NCBI GenBank assembly: GCA_021804785.1
Contig: JAJZGY010000012.1
Coordinates: 1 to 48,565, forward strand
DNA length: 48,565 nucleotides
Reading direction: 5' to 3'
Source of the DNA: Pseudomonadota bacterium
GTDB taxonomy: Bacteria; Pseudomonadota; Alphaproteobacteria; Micropepsales; Micropepsaceae
Shown here: positions 18,030 through 26,205 of the stretch, piece after piece
How the letters are laid out: each line of letters begins with the position of its first letter
Numbering within the stretch: position 1 is the stretch's first letter
Position numbers and translations under genes: made by a program
Notes under the pieces: generated by a model
The model's database searches: none
The model's input: the letters and a program-made list of their open reading frames with translations, nothing else
What the model was told of the DNA's origin: nothing

Positions 18030-20165
18030 ATGCGACGCGCACGTGTGATATTGCGAAGCCTCTGCATTTCAACCCTTTTGCCACTGGCTGCCCGGGCCCG
18101 TCCGCCGCTTCATGGGGCGGGATTTTCCCTGACGGATATACTCTCCTATCCTTTCGTGTCTGAACTAGTGTCGGCACCGCGCGCGAACGAAGTTGCCTTC
18201 GTGCGCGTGGTCAAAGGCGTGCGCAACATCTGGCTGGCACAAGGTCCCGACTTTGTTCCGCATCCGATTACCTTCTACCGCCACGACACGGGTCAGGAGC
18301 TGACACAGCTCACCTTCTCAGCCGACGGCCGCTACCTCGTCTATGTGCGCGGTGGCGATCATGATGCCAACTGGACGGTCAAAGTACCGCCGGATCCATC
18401 GAATTCACCTGTGAGGCAACAGGTGGCGATCTGGCGGGCTTCGCTGCGGGGTAAAGCCCCTGTCAAACTCGCCGAGGGCGATCATCCGGCCCTGTCTGCG
18501 CGCGATCAGCTTGTCTATGTCCATGCACACCAGGTGTGGACGGCGACGCTCACCGGAATGACTAAGCCCCATCAGCTTCTGTTCGATCGTGGTCATCCGC
18601 GCGCCCTAACCTTCTCTCCCGATGGCACGAAGCTCGCATTCGTATCGGCACGCGATCACGACGATCACAGCTTCATCGCCATCTATGATCTGATCAACCG
18701 GCGTCTTTCCTACCTGTCGCCATCGACCAATCGGGACAGCGCGCCACGCTGGTCCCCGCATGGACGGCGCATTGCCTTTGTACGCCGGCCAGGGCGCGGC
18801 GGGGCGCCTGAGCCGATCCTCAGGCGTGTGCCACATCCCTTTGCGCTGTGGGTCGGAAACGTCGCCACCACCAAGGCGCGGTGCATCTGGCGCTCACCCG
18901 ACACGCTTTTGGGCTCCTATCCGCAGACTGACGGTAACGTCAACCTGCACTGGGCCGCGGGCAATCGCCTCGTCTTTCTGAGCGATCTCGACAACTGGCG
19001 CCACCTTTATGTGATCAGCGCCGACGGCGGATCACCACAGCGGCTGACGAGCGGTCCCTTTCGGGTCGAGGACATTGTGATGAGCCGCAACCGTCGCACG
19101 CTCGTTTATGACGCCAATACTGGAACCACAGCCAGCGATGACGACCGACGCCACCTCTTTCGCGTCGGCCTCGAGGGTGGTGCTCCCATCGCGCTGACCG
19201 AAGGTCGCCGCCTGCAATGGTCACCGGTAATGGCGGGATGGCACGACGTTGTCTTCATTACCGCTGGTGCCAGGACACCGCCTGCGGTGGCACGCCTGTC
19301 ACTTGATGGAGGTGCGACAAGGCTGCTGCCCGCAGGAAAGGTACCGGCCGCGTTTCTGCGGGCTCATCTCGTTGTGCCCCGTGAGGTCCATTTCCGTGCG
19401 GCCGATGGTACCCTCATCGAAGGCCAGCTCTTTGACGCAGATCCCACTGGGGCAAGGACGCCGGGGATCGTATTCGTTCATGGCGGGCCATCGCGACAGA
19501 TGCTGCTGGGATGGCATCCGATGGATTATTACGCCAACAGCTACGCGCTGAACCAGTATCTGGCGGCGCGGGGCTACAAGGTTCTGAGCGTCAATTACCG
19601 GCTCAGCATCGGCTATGGGCACGCATTCCATTATCCCCCGCACGCAGGTCTTGCTGGTGCCAGCGAATATCAGGACGTGCTCGCTGCTGCGAAATATCTG
19701 CAACAGCGCAGCGATGTCGATGCCACCCGGATTGGGATCTGGGGCGGCTCCTATGGCGGCTACCTGACTGCGCTCGCCCTGGCCCGCAACTCCGACATCT
19801 TCAAGGCCGGTGTAGACATGCATGGCGTGCACGACTGGTCACTCGATATGCAGGACTATCTGAAGCGACCCTTGGGATATGAGAAGGGTGACTATGACGC
19901 GGCGCTGAAGGTTGCCTTTCAATCTTCGCCCGATGCGAGCATCGGGCAATGGCGATCCCCCGTCCTTCTCATCCAGGGCGACGACGATCACAATGTACGC
20001 TTCCTGCAGAGCATCGATCTGGCGAATCGCCTGGCCGCCCACCATGTGCCCTATGACGAGCTCATCATCCCCAATGAGATCCACGTCTTTCTGCGCTGGC
20101 ACTCCTGGCTACACGCCGATCGGGCCACTGCCGCCTTTTTTGTCCGCCACCTGAGCCCGCCATAG
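18030..20165 (+). CDS. Secreted S9 family prolyl oligopeptidase (acylaminoacyl/dipeptidyl-peptidase-like)
   Basis: A 711-residue serine peptidase with a likely signal peptide (arginine-rich start, hydrophobic stretch to about residue 23). An N-terminal beta-propeller of WD40/TolB-like blades (repeated [13 protein letters not shown] and [14 protein letters not shown]) is followed by an alpha/beta-hydrolase domain. The catalytic triad is S574 in GGSYGGY, D653 in QGDDDHNV and H685 in NEIHVF. The enzyme should cleave short peptides near the N terminus. AAAGGGA stands seven bases before the ATG at 18030. The gene follows the M28 peptidase by 94 bases that hold a hairpin. Confidence 0.9.
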   Translation: MRRARVILRSLCISTLLPLAARARPPLHGAGFSLTDILSYPFVSELVSAPRANEVAFVRVVKGVRNIWLAQGPDFVPHPITFYRHDTGQELTQLTFSADGRYLVYVRGGDHDANWTVKVPPDPSNSPVRQQVAIWRASLRGKAPVKLAEGDHPALSARDQLVYVHAHQVWTATLTGMTKPHQLLFDRGHPRALTFSPDGTKLAFVSARDHDDHSFIAIYDLINRRLSYLSPSTNRDSAPRWSPHGRRIAFVRRPGRGGAPEPILRRVPHPFALWVGNVATTKARCIWRSPDTLLGSYPQTDGNVNLHWAAGNRLVFLSDLDNWRHLYVISADGGSPQRLTSGPFRVEDIVMSRNRRTLVYDANTGTTASDDDRRHLFRVGLEGGAPIALTEGRRLQWSPVMAGWHDVVFITAGARTPPAVARLSLDGGATRLLPAGKVPAAFLRAHLVVPREVHFRAADGTLIEGQLFDADPTGARTPGIVFVHGGPSRQMLLGWHPMDYYANSYALNQYLAARGYKVLSVNYRLSIGYGHAFHYPPHAGLAGASEYQDVLAAAKYLQQRSDVDATRIGIWGGSYGGYLTALALARNSDIFKAGVDMHGVHDWSLDMQDYLKRPLGYEKGDYDAALKVAFQSSPDASIGQWRSPVLLIQGDDDHNVRFLQSIDLANRLAAHHVPYDELIIPNEIHVFLRWHSWLHADRATAAFFVRHLSPP

Positions 20166-20198
20166 CGGCTGGCCAATGCTCGTCCCGGCAGAAGGCCC

Positions 20199-20231
20199 CT
20201 TCACGGGACGGCAACTGTCTCCCTATATAGG
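20199..20231 (+). promoter_or_regulatory. Predicted RpoH (sigma32) promoter of the DnaJ-like gene
   Basis: CTTCAC (20199-20204) is followed after 17 bases by CCTATATAGG (20222-20231). This fits the heat-shock consensus reported for alphaproteobacterial RpoH, CTTGAC-N17-CYTATNTNNG, with one mismatch. The -10 element lies in the 12-base palindrome CCCTATATAGGG (20221-20232). Initiation would fall about 45 bases before the ATG at 20281. Confidence 0.55.
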
Positions 20232-20280
20232 GGACGCAATCTTGATGAGAACGTCGCCTGAGGCGGCGGCGAGAGGAGAC

Positions 20281-21192
20281 ATGCGCGATCCCTATGAGGT
20301 TCTGGGTGTGGCCAAAGGCGCCAGTGAGGCGGAAATCAAGAAGGCCTTTCGCAGCCTGGCCAAGAAATATCATCCCGACACCCGTGGCGGCGACGAGAAG
20401 ACTGCCAAGCGGTTTCAGGAGATTTCCGGTGCCTACGAGATTATCGGGGACAAGGAGAAACGGGCCAAATTCGACCGTGGGGAAATTGATGCCTCCGGCA
20501 ATCCCCGTGGCTTTGATCCGCGCGCGCAAGGCTTTGAGGGCAACCCCTTCGGGAACCGCGATTTCCATTTCGAATCCGGGGGGCCAGGCGGTACAGGTGG
20601 CTTCAATCCGGAAGAAATTTTCGCCGATCTCTTCGGCGGCCGCGCCGGTCGGCGCACAGCTCAACCCCGCCGTGGTGAGGATTTTGCCTTCGCCATGACA
20701 GTCAGCTTCGATGAGGCTGCGCGTGGGGGAACCAGGCGGCTGGCCCTCCCGGATGGACGGGAGATCGATGTCAGGATCCCGGCAGGGATCAAGGAAGGCC
20801 AGCAGATCCGCCTGCGCGGTCAGGGCGGGCCTGGCCCCAATGGCGGGCCTCCGGGTGACGTGCTGGCTACCATCAGCATCGCGTCCCATCCCTATCTCAG
20901 TCGCGACGGCAACAATCTGCGCATGGATCTGCCGATCACCCTTCACGAAGCTGTGCTTGGGGCCACCGTGACGGTACCAAGCCTGACCGGACCGATAGCC
21001 CTCAAGGTTCCCGCCGGCTCCAACAGCGGCGCGGTCCTGCGCCTGAAGGGCAAGGGCGCTGGCGGCGGCAACCAGGTGGGAGACCTTTACGTGCGTCTCG
21101 TCATCACCCTACCCGACGCCCCGGACGCCGCACTCAAGCGTTTCGTCGAGAGCTGGCGCACCAGCTACGATCCGCGCGCCAAAATGAAATAA
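20281..21192 (+). CDS. DnaJ/CbpA-type J-domain co-chaperone
   Basis: A 303-residue class II J protein that stimulates DnaK ATPase activity. The J domain occupies residues 1-70 with the HPD motif at 31-33. A Gly/Phe-rich linker ([19 protein letters not shown]) follows, then two beta-rich C-terminal substrate-binding domains ([34 protein letters not shown]). The zinc-finger cysteines of true DnaJ are absent, so it resembles CbpA. GAGAGGAG before the ATG at 20281 sets the start, although the frame is open to 20176. The upstream promoter looks RpoH-dependent. Its stop codon is immediately adjacent to that of the convergent sulfotransferase gene. Confidence 0.93.
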   Translation: MRDPYEVLGVAKGASEAEIKKAFRSLAKKYHPDTRGGDEKTAKRFQEISGAYEIIGDKEKRAKFDRGEIDASGNPRGFDPRAQGFEGNPFGNRDFHFESGGPGGTGGFNPEEIFADLFGGRAGRRTAQPRRGEDFAFAMTVSFDEAARGGTRRLALPDGREIDVRIPAGIKEGQQIRLRGQGGPGPNGGPPGDVLATISIASHPYLSRDGNNLRMDLPITLHEAVLGATVTVPSLTGPIALKVPAGSNSGAVLRLKGKGAGGGNQVGDLYVRLVITLPDAPDAALKRFVESWRTSYDPRAKMK

Positions 21193-22671
21193 TCAGGCCG
21201 TCCTCGTCAGGAGCGGGCGCAGAGGAGCGAGCTGCTCTTCATAGTGCTGCGCGCGCCCCAAGGAGCTGCGGTAAAGCGGCTTGCGAACCTGCCAGACGCT
21301 GGCCGTGCGCACCACGTTTGCGGCGGCATGAAAGTCCATGCAGGCCTCGTCCCACGGTAGACCGCAATAAGCCAAGAGATCTTCAGTCGCGGTCCGTTGC
21401 GCGGTGACAAATTTGGCGTAATCAAAGCCATAGAGCTCGGAGCCGAAAAGCTCCTGCCAGTGCGCCATCAGACGCCGGTACTGCGTGTAATAGTGTACGA
21501 TATCAGCCAAATCATGGGCATAAGGTACCCGGTGATCCACATGCAGAAAAAAGATCGAAAGCGCGATATCGAGCGGATCTCTTTCGGTGTGGATGATCCG
21601 TGCTTCGGGAAACAACAGCTTGATCAGGCCGATGTGCAGAAAGTTCTCGGTCCGCTTGTCGCTGACCTGCCCGGCCTGTGGAAAGGCTGCAGCAAGACCG
21701 TCCTGATAGGCCCTGGCAAGCGTTCCCAAGCCAGCGCTGTCCAAGGCCTGAGGATAGTCGGGAAGCAAGCGGGCGATGAGATCGGGGAGCAATCCCAGCT
21801 CACCACCCATGGTAACAGCGGGATGACTGGCCAGTACCTGCTCACACAAAGTCGAGCCCGAACGAAACATACCACAGATGAAGATCGGCTGCGGTGACGC
21901 AGACGTCCCGATCTTCAGTTCCGAACGCAATTGGGCCAGGCGCGCAGGTGTAAAAAATGCAATCAGGGCTGCGATGCGCGCCTCCTGAGCGGCCCGATCA
22001 TAGCTGACGTCGAATCCGCCCTGGCGCAGGGCCTGACGGCTGGCGGCGTTGGCAGCTCGGGCGCAGGCAAAGGCCTCGCCATATTCGCCAACCGCATCCA
22101 GAAGTCGGGCGAGCGCGAAGCCAAGACTTGCCCGTTCCAGGGGATCGGCATTGGGCATGGCAAGAGCCCGGCGCAACCGATCGATTACCGGATCATTGAC
22201 GCCCCGAGGCTCATGCAGATTGGCGTAGCGGGCCAATGCCTCGAAAAACCAGGGTCGCAGCGAAAGCGCCCGTGTGTAGTAGCGCCGCGCCTGCTCACGG
22301 TCACCACGATCTTCGGCCAGATTGCCGAGGTTGATCAGCGCTGGAAGATATTCGGAATTGACCTGCAGAGCAGAAATGAGCTCCGCCTCCGCCAACTCGA
22401 AACGGCTCAGGCCATCGCTGAAAATGAGCGCACGATTGAGGAAAATCTGCTCCGGCGCCTCCGCGCCACGCGTCAGGGCCTCACCATAAGCGGCCAGCGC
22501 CGCCTCATGGCGCCCGGCATGGGCGCGCAGGCGTCCCAGATTGTACCAGCTGTTGGCAAGCTCGGGAGCAGCCTCAAGCAGGCGTTCATAGGCCGCAATA
22601 GCCTCATCGAGGGGGCCGGTGCGGCTCAGTTCCCGCGCCCGCACCAGCAGCTGTTCGACAGATTGGTTCAT
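21193..22671 (-). CDS. TPR-repeat sulfotransferase
   Basis: A 492-residue fusion. Residues 1 to about 200 are tetratricopeptide repeats (DEAIAAYERLLEAAPE, HEAALAAYGEAL, EQARRYYTRALSLRP). From about residue 262 there is a sulfotransferase domain. The 5'-phosphosulfate loop is ICGMFRSGSTLCEQVL and the 3'-phosphate motif is RIIHTERDPLDIALS, so it should use PAPS. The acceptor may be a protein, carbohydrate or lipid and is unknown; TPR arms in such proteins probably hold a protein partner. The ATG at 22671 begins the first helix; upstream frame to 22902 is low-complexity overlap with sppA. No PAPS synthesis genes are nearby. Confidence 0.87.
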   Translation of the reverse strand: MNQSVEQLLVRARELSRTGPLDEAIAAYERLLEAAPELANSWYNLGRLRAHAGRHEAALAAYGEALTRGAEAPEQIFLNRALIFSDGLSRFELAEAELISALQVNSEYLPALINLGNLAEDRGDREQARRYYTRALSLRPWFFEALARYANLHEPRGVNDPVIDRLRRALAMPNADPLERASLGFALARLLDAVGEYGEAFACARAANAASRQALRQGGFDVSYDRAAQEARIAALIAFFTPARLAQLRSELKIGTSASPQPIFICGMFRSGSTLCEQVLASHPAVTMGGELGLLPDLIARLLPDYPQALDSAGLGTLARAYQDGLAAAFPQAGQVSDKRTENFLHIGLIKLLFPEARIIHTERDPLDIALSIFFLHVDHRVPYAHDLADIVHYYTQYRRLMAHWQELFGSELYGFDYAKFVTAQRTATEDLLAYCGLPWDEACMDFHAAANVVRTASVWQVRKPLYRSSLGRAQHYEEQLAPLRPLLTRTA

Positions 22672-22777
22672 GACCAAGGCATAGCCCAAGGGGGAGGATC
22701 TTTGAAGGGTGGCGGCATCGCCGCCCCCACCCTCCATCGCGTCTGGTGCCGAGAGGCGCGCAGCAGCTTTTGATCCG

Positions 22778-24577
22778 TTACTGTGGTGCAAGGCTACTTG
22801 TAGGCAGTGGCAGATTGGCCGCCCGCATTTCGACCCCGCCCGCGGGGGCGATGCTGAGAGCCCCCACCGCAGCGCGCAGTAAGGGCGTCTGCGCCAGATC
22901 AACCAGCCCCTGCATGGCCTTCAGGCCGGTTTCGCCATCACCAAAGATCGAGCCCAGCTGATCAAAAAAGCCCTGACTGCGAGGGAAGCGCGCAAACACC
23001 ACACGCTGGTCAGCCGGAATGTGTGCGAGCTGCTTGGCTTCGGCCACTGCAGTCCAGAATCCACCCAGCGCATCGACGAGATCATGGGACTTGGCATCAA
23101 TGCCCGACCACACCCGGCCTTTGGCAATGGCGTCGACTTTGGCCAGAGGCATTTTGCGGCCTTCTGCCACTTTCTGCTTGAAGGCAAGATAGATGATATC
23201 CGCCTGCTTGTTCAGCGCGGCAAGTTGCGCCTTGCTGTAGGGGGTCAAAGAGGAATCGGCGAGTGCGTTCTTGCCCACTCCGATTTCGTCCGCGCCCACC
23301 CCAATGAGCGCCAGCGACTTGCCGAAACTGACCTTGCCCGTGAGCACGCCAATCGAGCCTGTGATAGTGCCAGGCTCCGCCACGATGCGGTTGGCCGAAC
23401 TCGAAATATAATAGCCGCCAGAGGCCGCAACGGCGCCCATGCTGACCACGACAGGTTTGCCCTTGGCCTGGGCAACACGCACCGCATGCAGGATCTGATC
23501 GGAGGCCAAAACCGAGCCGCCTGGCGAATCAATGCGCAGAATGATGGCCTTGATCGACTTCTCGTCGGCCGCAGCCAGGATGGCCTTGGAAAAGCTGTCT
23601 CCGGCAATCACCGAGGTTGCACTGAGAAGGCTGGGATGGGCGCTGCCATCGACGATATCGCCATCGCCTTCGATCAGGGCCACACGGCTGCCGCTGCCAA
23701 AGGAAGAGCCGGGCGCCGTAGCCACCGCATAACGGGCGAGTTTGACCGGCCTGCCCCCGCTACCGGCACGCTCAAGCGCCGCCTGAAGCGCGTCGCTGTC
23801 ATAGCCGATGCGATCGATCAGCCCCGCCTTCTTCACGTCTTGAGCAAAAGTCGGGCTCGCATCCATCACCGCGATCAGTTTGGCCCTGGAGATGCCACGG
23901 GCCTGCGCTGCAGCCCCAGTGGCACTGTCATACCAGCTCTGCAACAGCGCCGTGGTCTGCAAGCGATCTGCGGCGGTGTAATCCTTCTTCATGAACTCGT
24001 CGGCAGCGCTCTTGAACTGGGCGCGTTTGACCATCTGTGGAACGGCATCAATCTTGTCGAACAGACCGCGCAAAAAGATGGCGCCAGCGGAGGTGCCAGC
24101 CGGTTCGAACGGGCTTTGTGGCTGCATCCAGATCTGATTGGCGCTGGTGGCGAGAAGATAATCCCCGAGCCCCGTCGACAAGAAGCCCTGGGCGTCAGCG
24201 ATCACGAATTTTCCCTCCCGACGGAAGCGGGCAATGGCCGCAGACAATTCCTCGGCTTCTGGCACCGAAAGTCCACCACTGCCGAGCTTGAGGAACAGGC
24301 CTTTGACACGATGGTCGCGCCCCGCCCGATCCAGGGCCATGATGGCTTTCATGACCGTCAGCTGTGAAGGTGCAAACCAGGGTGTCTGCGGCCGAGAATC
24401 CGGCAGGTTGCCGCTCAGGTTCATGGTCAGCACCATGTTGCCGGGAAGTCCGTCCCCCTCGACCAGACCGGCGATCAACACTCCGGCGACGACGATGCCG
24501 ATGCCAAGCGCAAGCATCACAAGCCCATTCAATGTTCCAGTCACGATGTGACCGAGCCATTTCAAAAACGCGATCAT
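22778..24577 (-). CDS. sppA: Signal peptide peptidase SppA, 67 kDa type
   Basis: A 599-residue inner-membrane serine protease that digests cleaved signal peptides. An N-terminal transmembrane anchor (about residues 10-40) precedes two tandem SppA domains, as in the E. coli form. The catalytic dyad is K189 in the first repeat (RAQFKSAADEF) and S379 in the second (VVVSMGAVAASGG); both are present. The start at 24577 has GGAGGT just upstream (24588-24582 on the minus strand). A longer frame beginning at 24625 lacks such a site. The gene is divergent from the alpha/beta hydrolase. Confidence 0.94.
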   Translation of the reverse strand: MIAFLKWLGHIVTGTLNGLVMLALGIGIVVAGVLIAGLVEGDGLPGNMVLTMNLSGNLPDSRPQTPWFAPSQLTVMKAIMALDRAGRDHRVKGLFLKLGSGGLSVPEAEELSAAIARFRREGKFVIADAQGFLSTGLGDYLLATSANQIWMQPQSPFEPAGTSAGAIFLRGLFDKIDAVPQMVKRAQFKSAADEFMKKDYTAADRLQTTALLQSWYDSATGAAAQARGISRAKLIAVMDASPTFAQDVKKAGLIDRIGYDSDALQAALERAGSGGRPVKLARYAVATAPGSSFGSGSRVALIEGDGDIVDGSAHPSLLSATSVIAGDSFSKAILAAADEKSIKAIILRIDSPGGSVLASDQILHAVRVAQAKGKPVVVSMGAVAASGGYYISSSANRIVAEPGTITGSIGVLTGKVSFGKSLALIGVGADEIGVGKNALADSSLTPYSKAQLAALNKQADIIYLAFKQKVAEGRKMPLAKVDAIAKGRVWSGIDAKSHDLVDALGGFWTAVAEAKQLAHIPADQRVVFARFPRSQGFFDQLGSIFGDGETGLKAMQGLVDLAQTPLLRAAVGALSIAPAGGVEMRAANLPLPTSSLAPQ

Positions 24578-24954
24578 GCCACCTCCTCGGGGGCCCAGCG
24601 ACGCGGCGCGGATATGCTTGTTCATGTTAAAGAGAATTCGGTTTACGCGGGCCAGCGGCTCGGCACAATTTCCTCAAGCTGTGACCTATCAGCCGCGCCG
24701 AGGGCCAGTGGATGGCCTGGACGTCACTCCCACATGGGGAAAAGTGCAAGGCATCGCCAGCGCTACGCGGCAGCCCCTGCTGGCGGAAGATGGTCCCGCT
24801 GCCAGCGGGGCCCCGATCCGCGCTCCTTGTACCGCCACAGTGATGACAGAATGGTAATGATGCGCTGACGGGGGCCCCCTTGCGGACCTCGCCACGCTAC
24901 CAGGCCGGCGCGCTCTCCGTTGCGTCCATAAGCCCCATAGGCTACGCCAAGCAG
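24578..24954. other. Divergent intergenic region with strong inverted repeats
   Basis: The 377 bases between sppA and the hydrolase contain no supported gene. They hold a long stem-loop: GCCCCTGCTGGC (24773-24784) pairs with GCCAGCGGGGC (24801-24811) over 11 pairs with one bulged T. There is also a perfect ten-base palindrome GGGGGCCCCC (24870-24879). Both divergent promoters must lie here, but I found no convincing -35/-10 pair. An unannotated small RNA is possible but not shown. Confidence 0.4.
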
Positions 24955-25719
24955 ATGGCAGTCTTTGTCCGCGACGGTTTTACGCTTGGCTTCGACAACC
25001 TTGGCCCGGCCTCTGGCAGACCGGTGCTGCTGATCCACGGCTTTGCCACCAGCCGCAACGAGATGTGGCAGCGCCTGGGCTGGTACGGAGCGTTTGAACG
25101 CAAGGGCTACCGGCTGATCGCGCCAGACCTGCGCGGCCATGGTGATAGCAGCAAAGCCCATGATCCGTCTGCCTATGGCTCACAGGCACTCCTGGCAGAT
25201 CTCATCGGGCTCCTCGACCACCTCGACATCGCCCGCGCCGATATCCTCGGCTATTCGATGGGCGCGCGACTGGCCTTGATGCTGGCAAGTCGTTTTGCAG
25301 CGCGCGTCGACCATGTTGTGGCCGCCGGCGTGGGTGGACGGCTGCTTGCACCCCAGGAGGCACCAGGCGCCATGGCCGAAGCGATGGAGGCAAGCAATCC
25401 CGACAGTATCGGCGAGCCGATGCTGCGAAGCTTCCGACAGTTTGCCGATGAGCAGGGCGCCGATTGCAAAGCGCTTGCCGCCTTCAGCCGCAGCCCGTCT
25501 GAGCCTTTGACCCTGCAGGCTCTGGCACAGATCACCGCGCCCTGCCTGATCATCGCCGGGGCGCGCGATGCGCTGGCTGGTGATCCAGAGGAACTTGCCG
25601 CACAGATCCCCGGCGCAAAAGCCCGCCAGCTGCCGGGCTGCGATCATTTTTCCGCCATCGCCCATGGCCTGCTAAAGGCCAGCGTATTTGATTTTTTCTC
25701 AGACGAACTGGATCTTTGA
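24955..25719 (+). CDS. Alpha/beta-fold hydrolase
   Basis: A 254-residue cytoplasmic hydrolase of the esterase/haloperoxidase-like group. LLIHGFATSR gives the oxyanion strand turn, LGYSMGARLAL holds the nucleophile serine (GxSxG), DALAGDPEEL lies near the acid, and GCDHFSAI supplies the histidine. Substrate unknown. The ATG at 24955 starts the first strand (MAVFVRDGFTLGF); no Shine-Dalgarno site is visible there. A TTG-led frame from 24880 would add 25 residues without family support. The small His-rich gene follows 77 bases downstream. Confidence 0.88.
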   Translation: MAVFVRDGFTLGFDNLGPASGRPVLLIHGFATSRNEMWQRLGWYGAFERKGYRLIAPDLRGHGDSSKAHDPSAYGSQALLADLIGLLDHLDIARADILGYSMGARLALMLASRFAARVDHVVAAGVGGRLLAPQEAPGAMAEAMEASNPDSIGEPMLRSFRQFADEQGADCKALAAFSRSPSEPLTLQALAQITAPCLIIAGARDALAGDPEELAAQIPGAKARQLPGCDHFSAIAHGLLKASVFDFFSDELDL

Positions 25720-25755
25720 GCGATCCCCAGACGGTGATCAGACGTAAGCGACGGA

Positions 25756-25771
25756 GTTGAACCAATTCAAC
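25756..25771. promoter_or_regulatory. Palindrome upstream of the His/Cys-rich gene
   Basis: GTTGAA-CCAA-TTCAAC is a perfect inverted repeat with six-base arms and a four-base centre. It ends 25 bases before the ATG at 25797 and 11 bases before the GAGGAGG ribosome site. It could be an operator, or a small RNA hairpin after the hydrolase stop. No T-run follows. Confidence 0.4.
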
Positions 25772-25796
25772 GCTGCGCATTCGAGGAGGAAGCATC

Positions 25797-26204
25797 ATGA
25801 AGCACGAATTCATGCGTTATTTCGGAGCCGCCATGCTGGTTGCAGGACTGTCCGCAGCACCGGCCTTGGCGGCCGGAAATCTGGCCACGGAAATCCACAC
25901 CGCCGCCGTCCATGCCGGATTGTCCGCCAAATCCAGCACCCTGAAGATGGTGCATGCCCACATGCATCATGCCCTCAATTGCCTCGCCGGTCCCACCGGC
26001 AAAGGCTTTGACAGCGCCGCCCTTGACCCGTGCAAAAATGAGGGCAATGGCGCGATCAGCGATGCAACGAGCGCGGCGATGAAGCAGCGCCTCGAAGACG
26101 TGGCGCTGCTCCTGCAAAAAGGCCTGAGCGACAGGAACCTTCACGGTGCCCAGGCGATCGCTGCCAAGGCTGAGCAGGAATTGAACGGCATGGGCAAGAA
26201 ATAG
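25797..26204 (+). CDS. Small secreted His/Cys-rich protein, unknown function
   Basis: A 135-residue protein with a clear signal peptide ending at PALAA (about residue 26). The mature part has a histidine cluster, H34, H39, H53, H55, H57 and H58, followed by C62 (HHALNCLAGPTGKGFD) and C79 (DPCKNEGNGAI). A short amphipathic C-terminal helix pair completes it. The HxHxHH..NCLxGPxGxGFD...PCK pattern recalls uncharacterised exported proteins of other Proteobacteria, though I cannot name a family. Metal or haem binding is an inference from ligand clustering. GAGGAGG stands seven bases before the ATG. The stop is one base from that of the convergent dsbD-like gene. Confidence 0.75.
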   Translation: MKHEFMRYFGAAMLVAGLSAAPALAAGNLATEIHTAAVHAGLSAKSSTLKMVHAHMHHALNCLAGPTGKGFDSAALDPCKNEGNGAISDATSAAMKQRLEDVALLLQKGLSDRNLHGAQAIAAKAEQELNGMGKK

Positions 26205-26205
26205 C

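Noticed and set aside
23021-24367. A 448-codon plus-strand open frame opposite sppA
   Set aside because: Its composition is rich in H, R, G and Q with no domain, as expected for the complement of a GC-rich gene; sppA is certain.
24548-24868. Small open frames in the sppA-hydrolase gap
   Set aside because: Arg/Ala/Pro-rich products, no ribosome sites, and they cross the stem-loop region.
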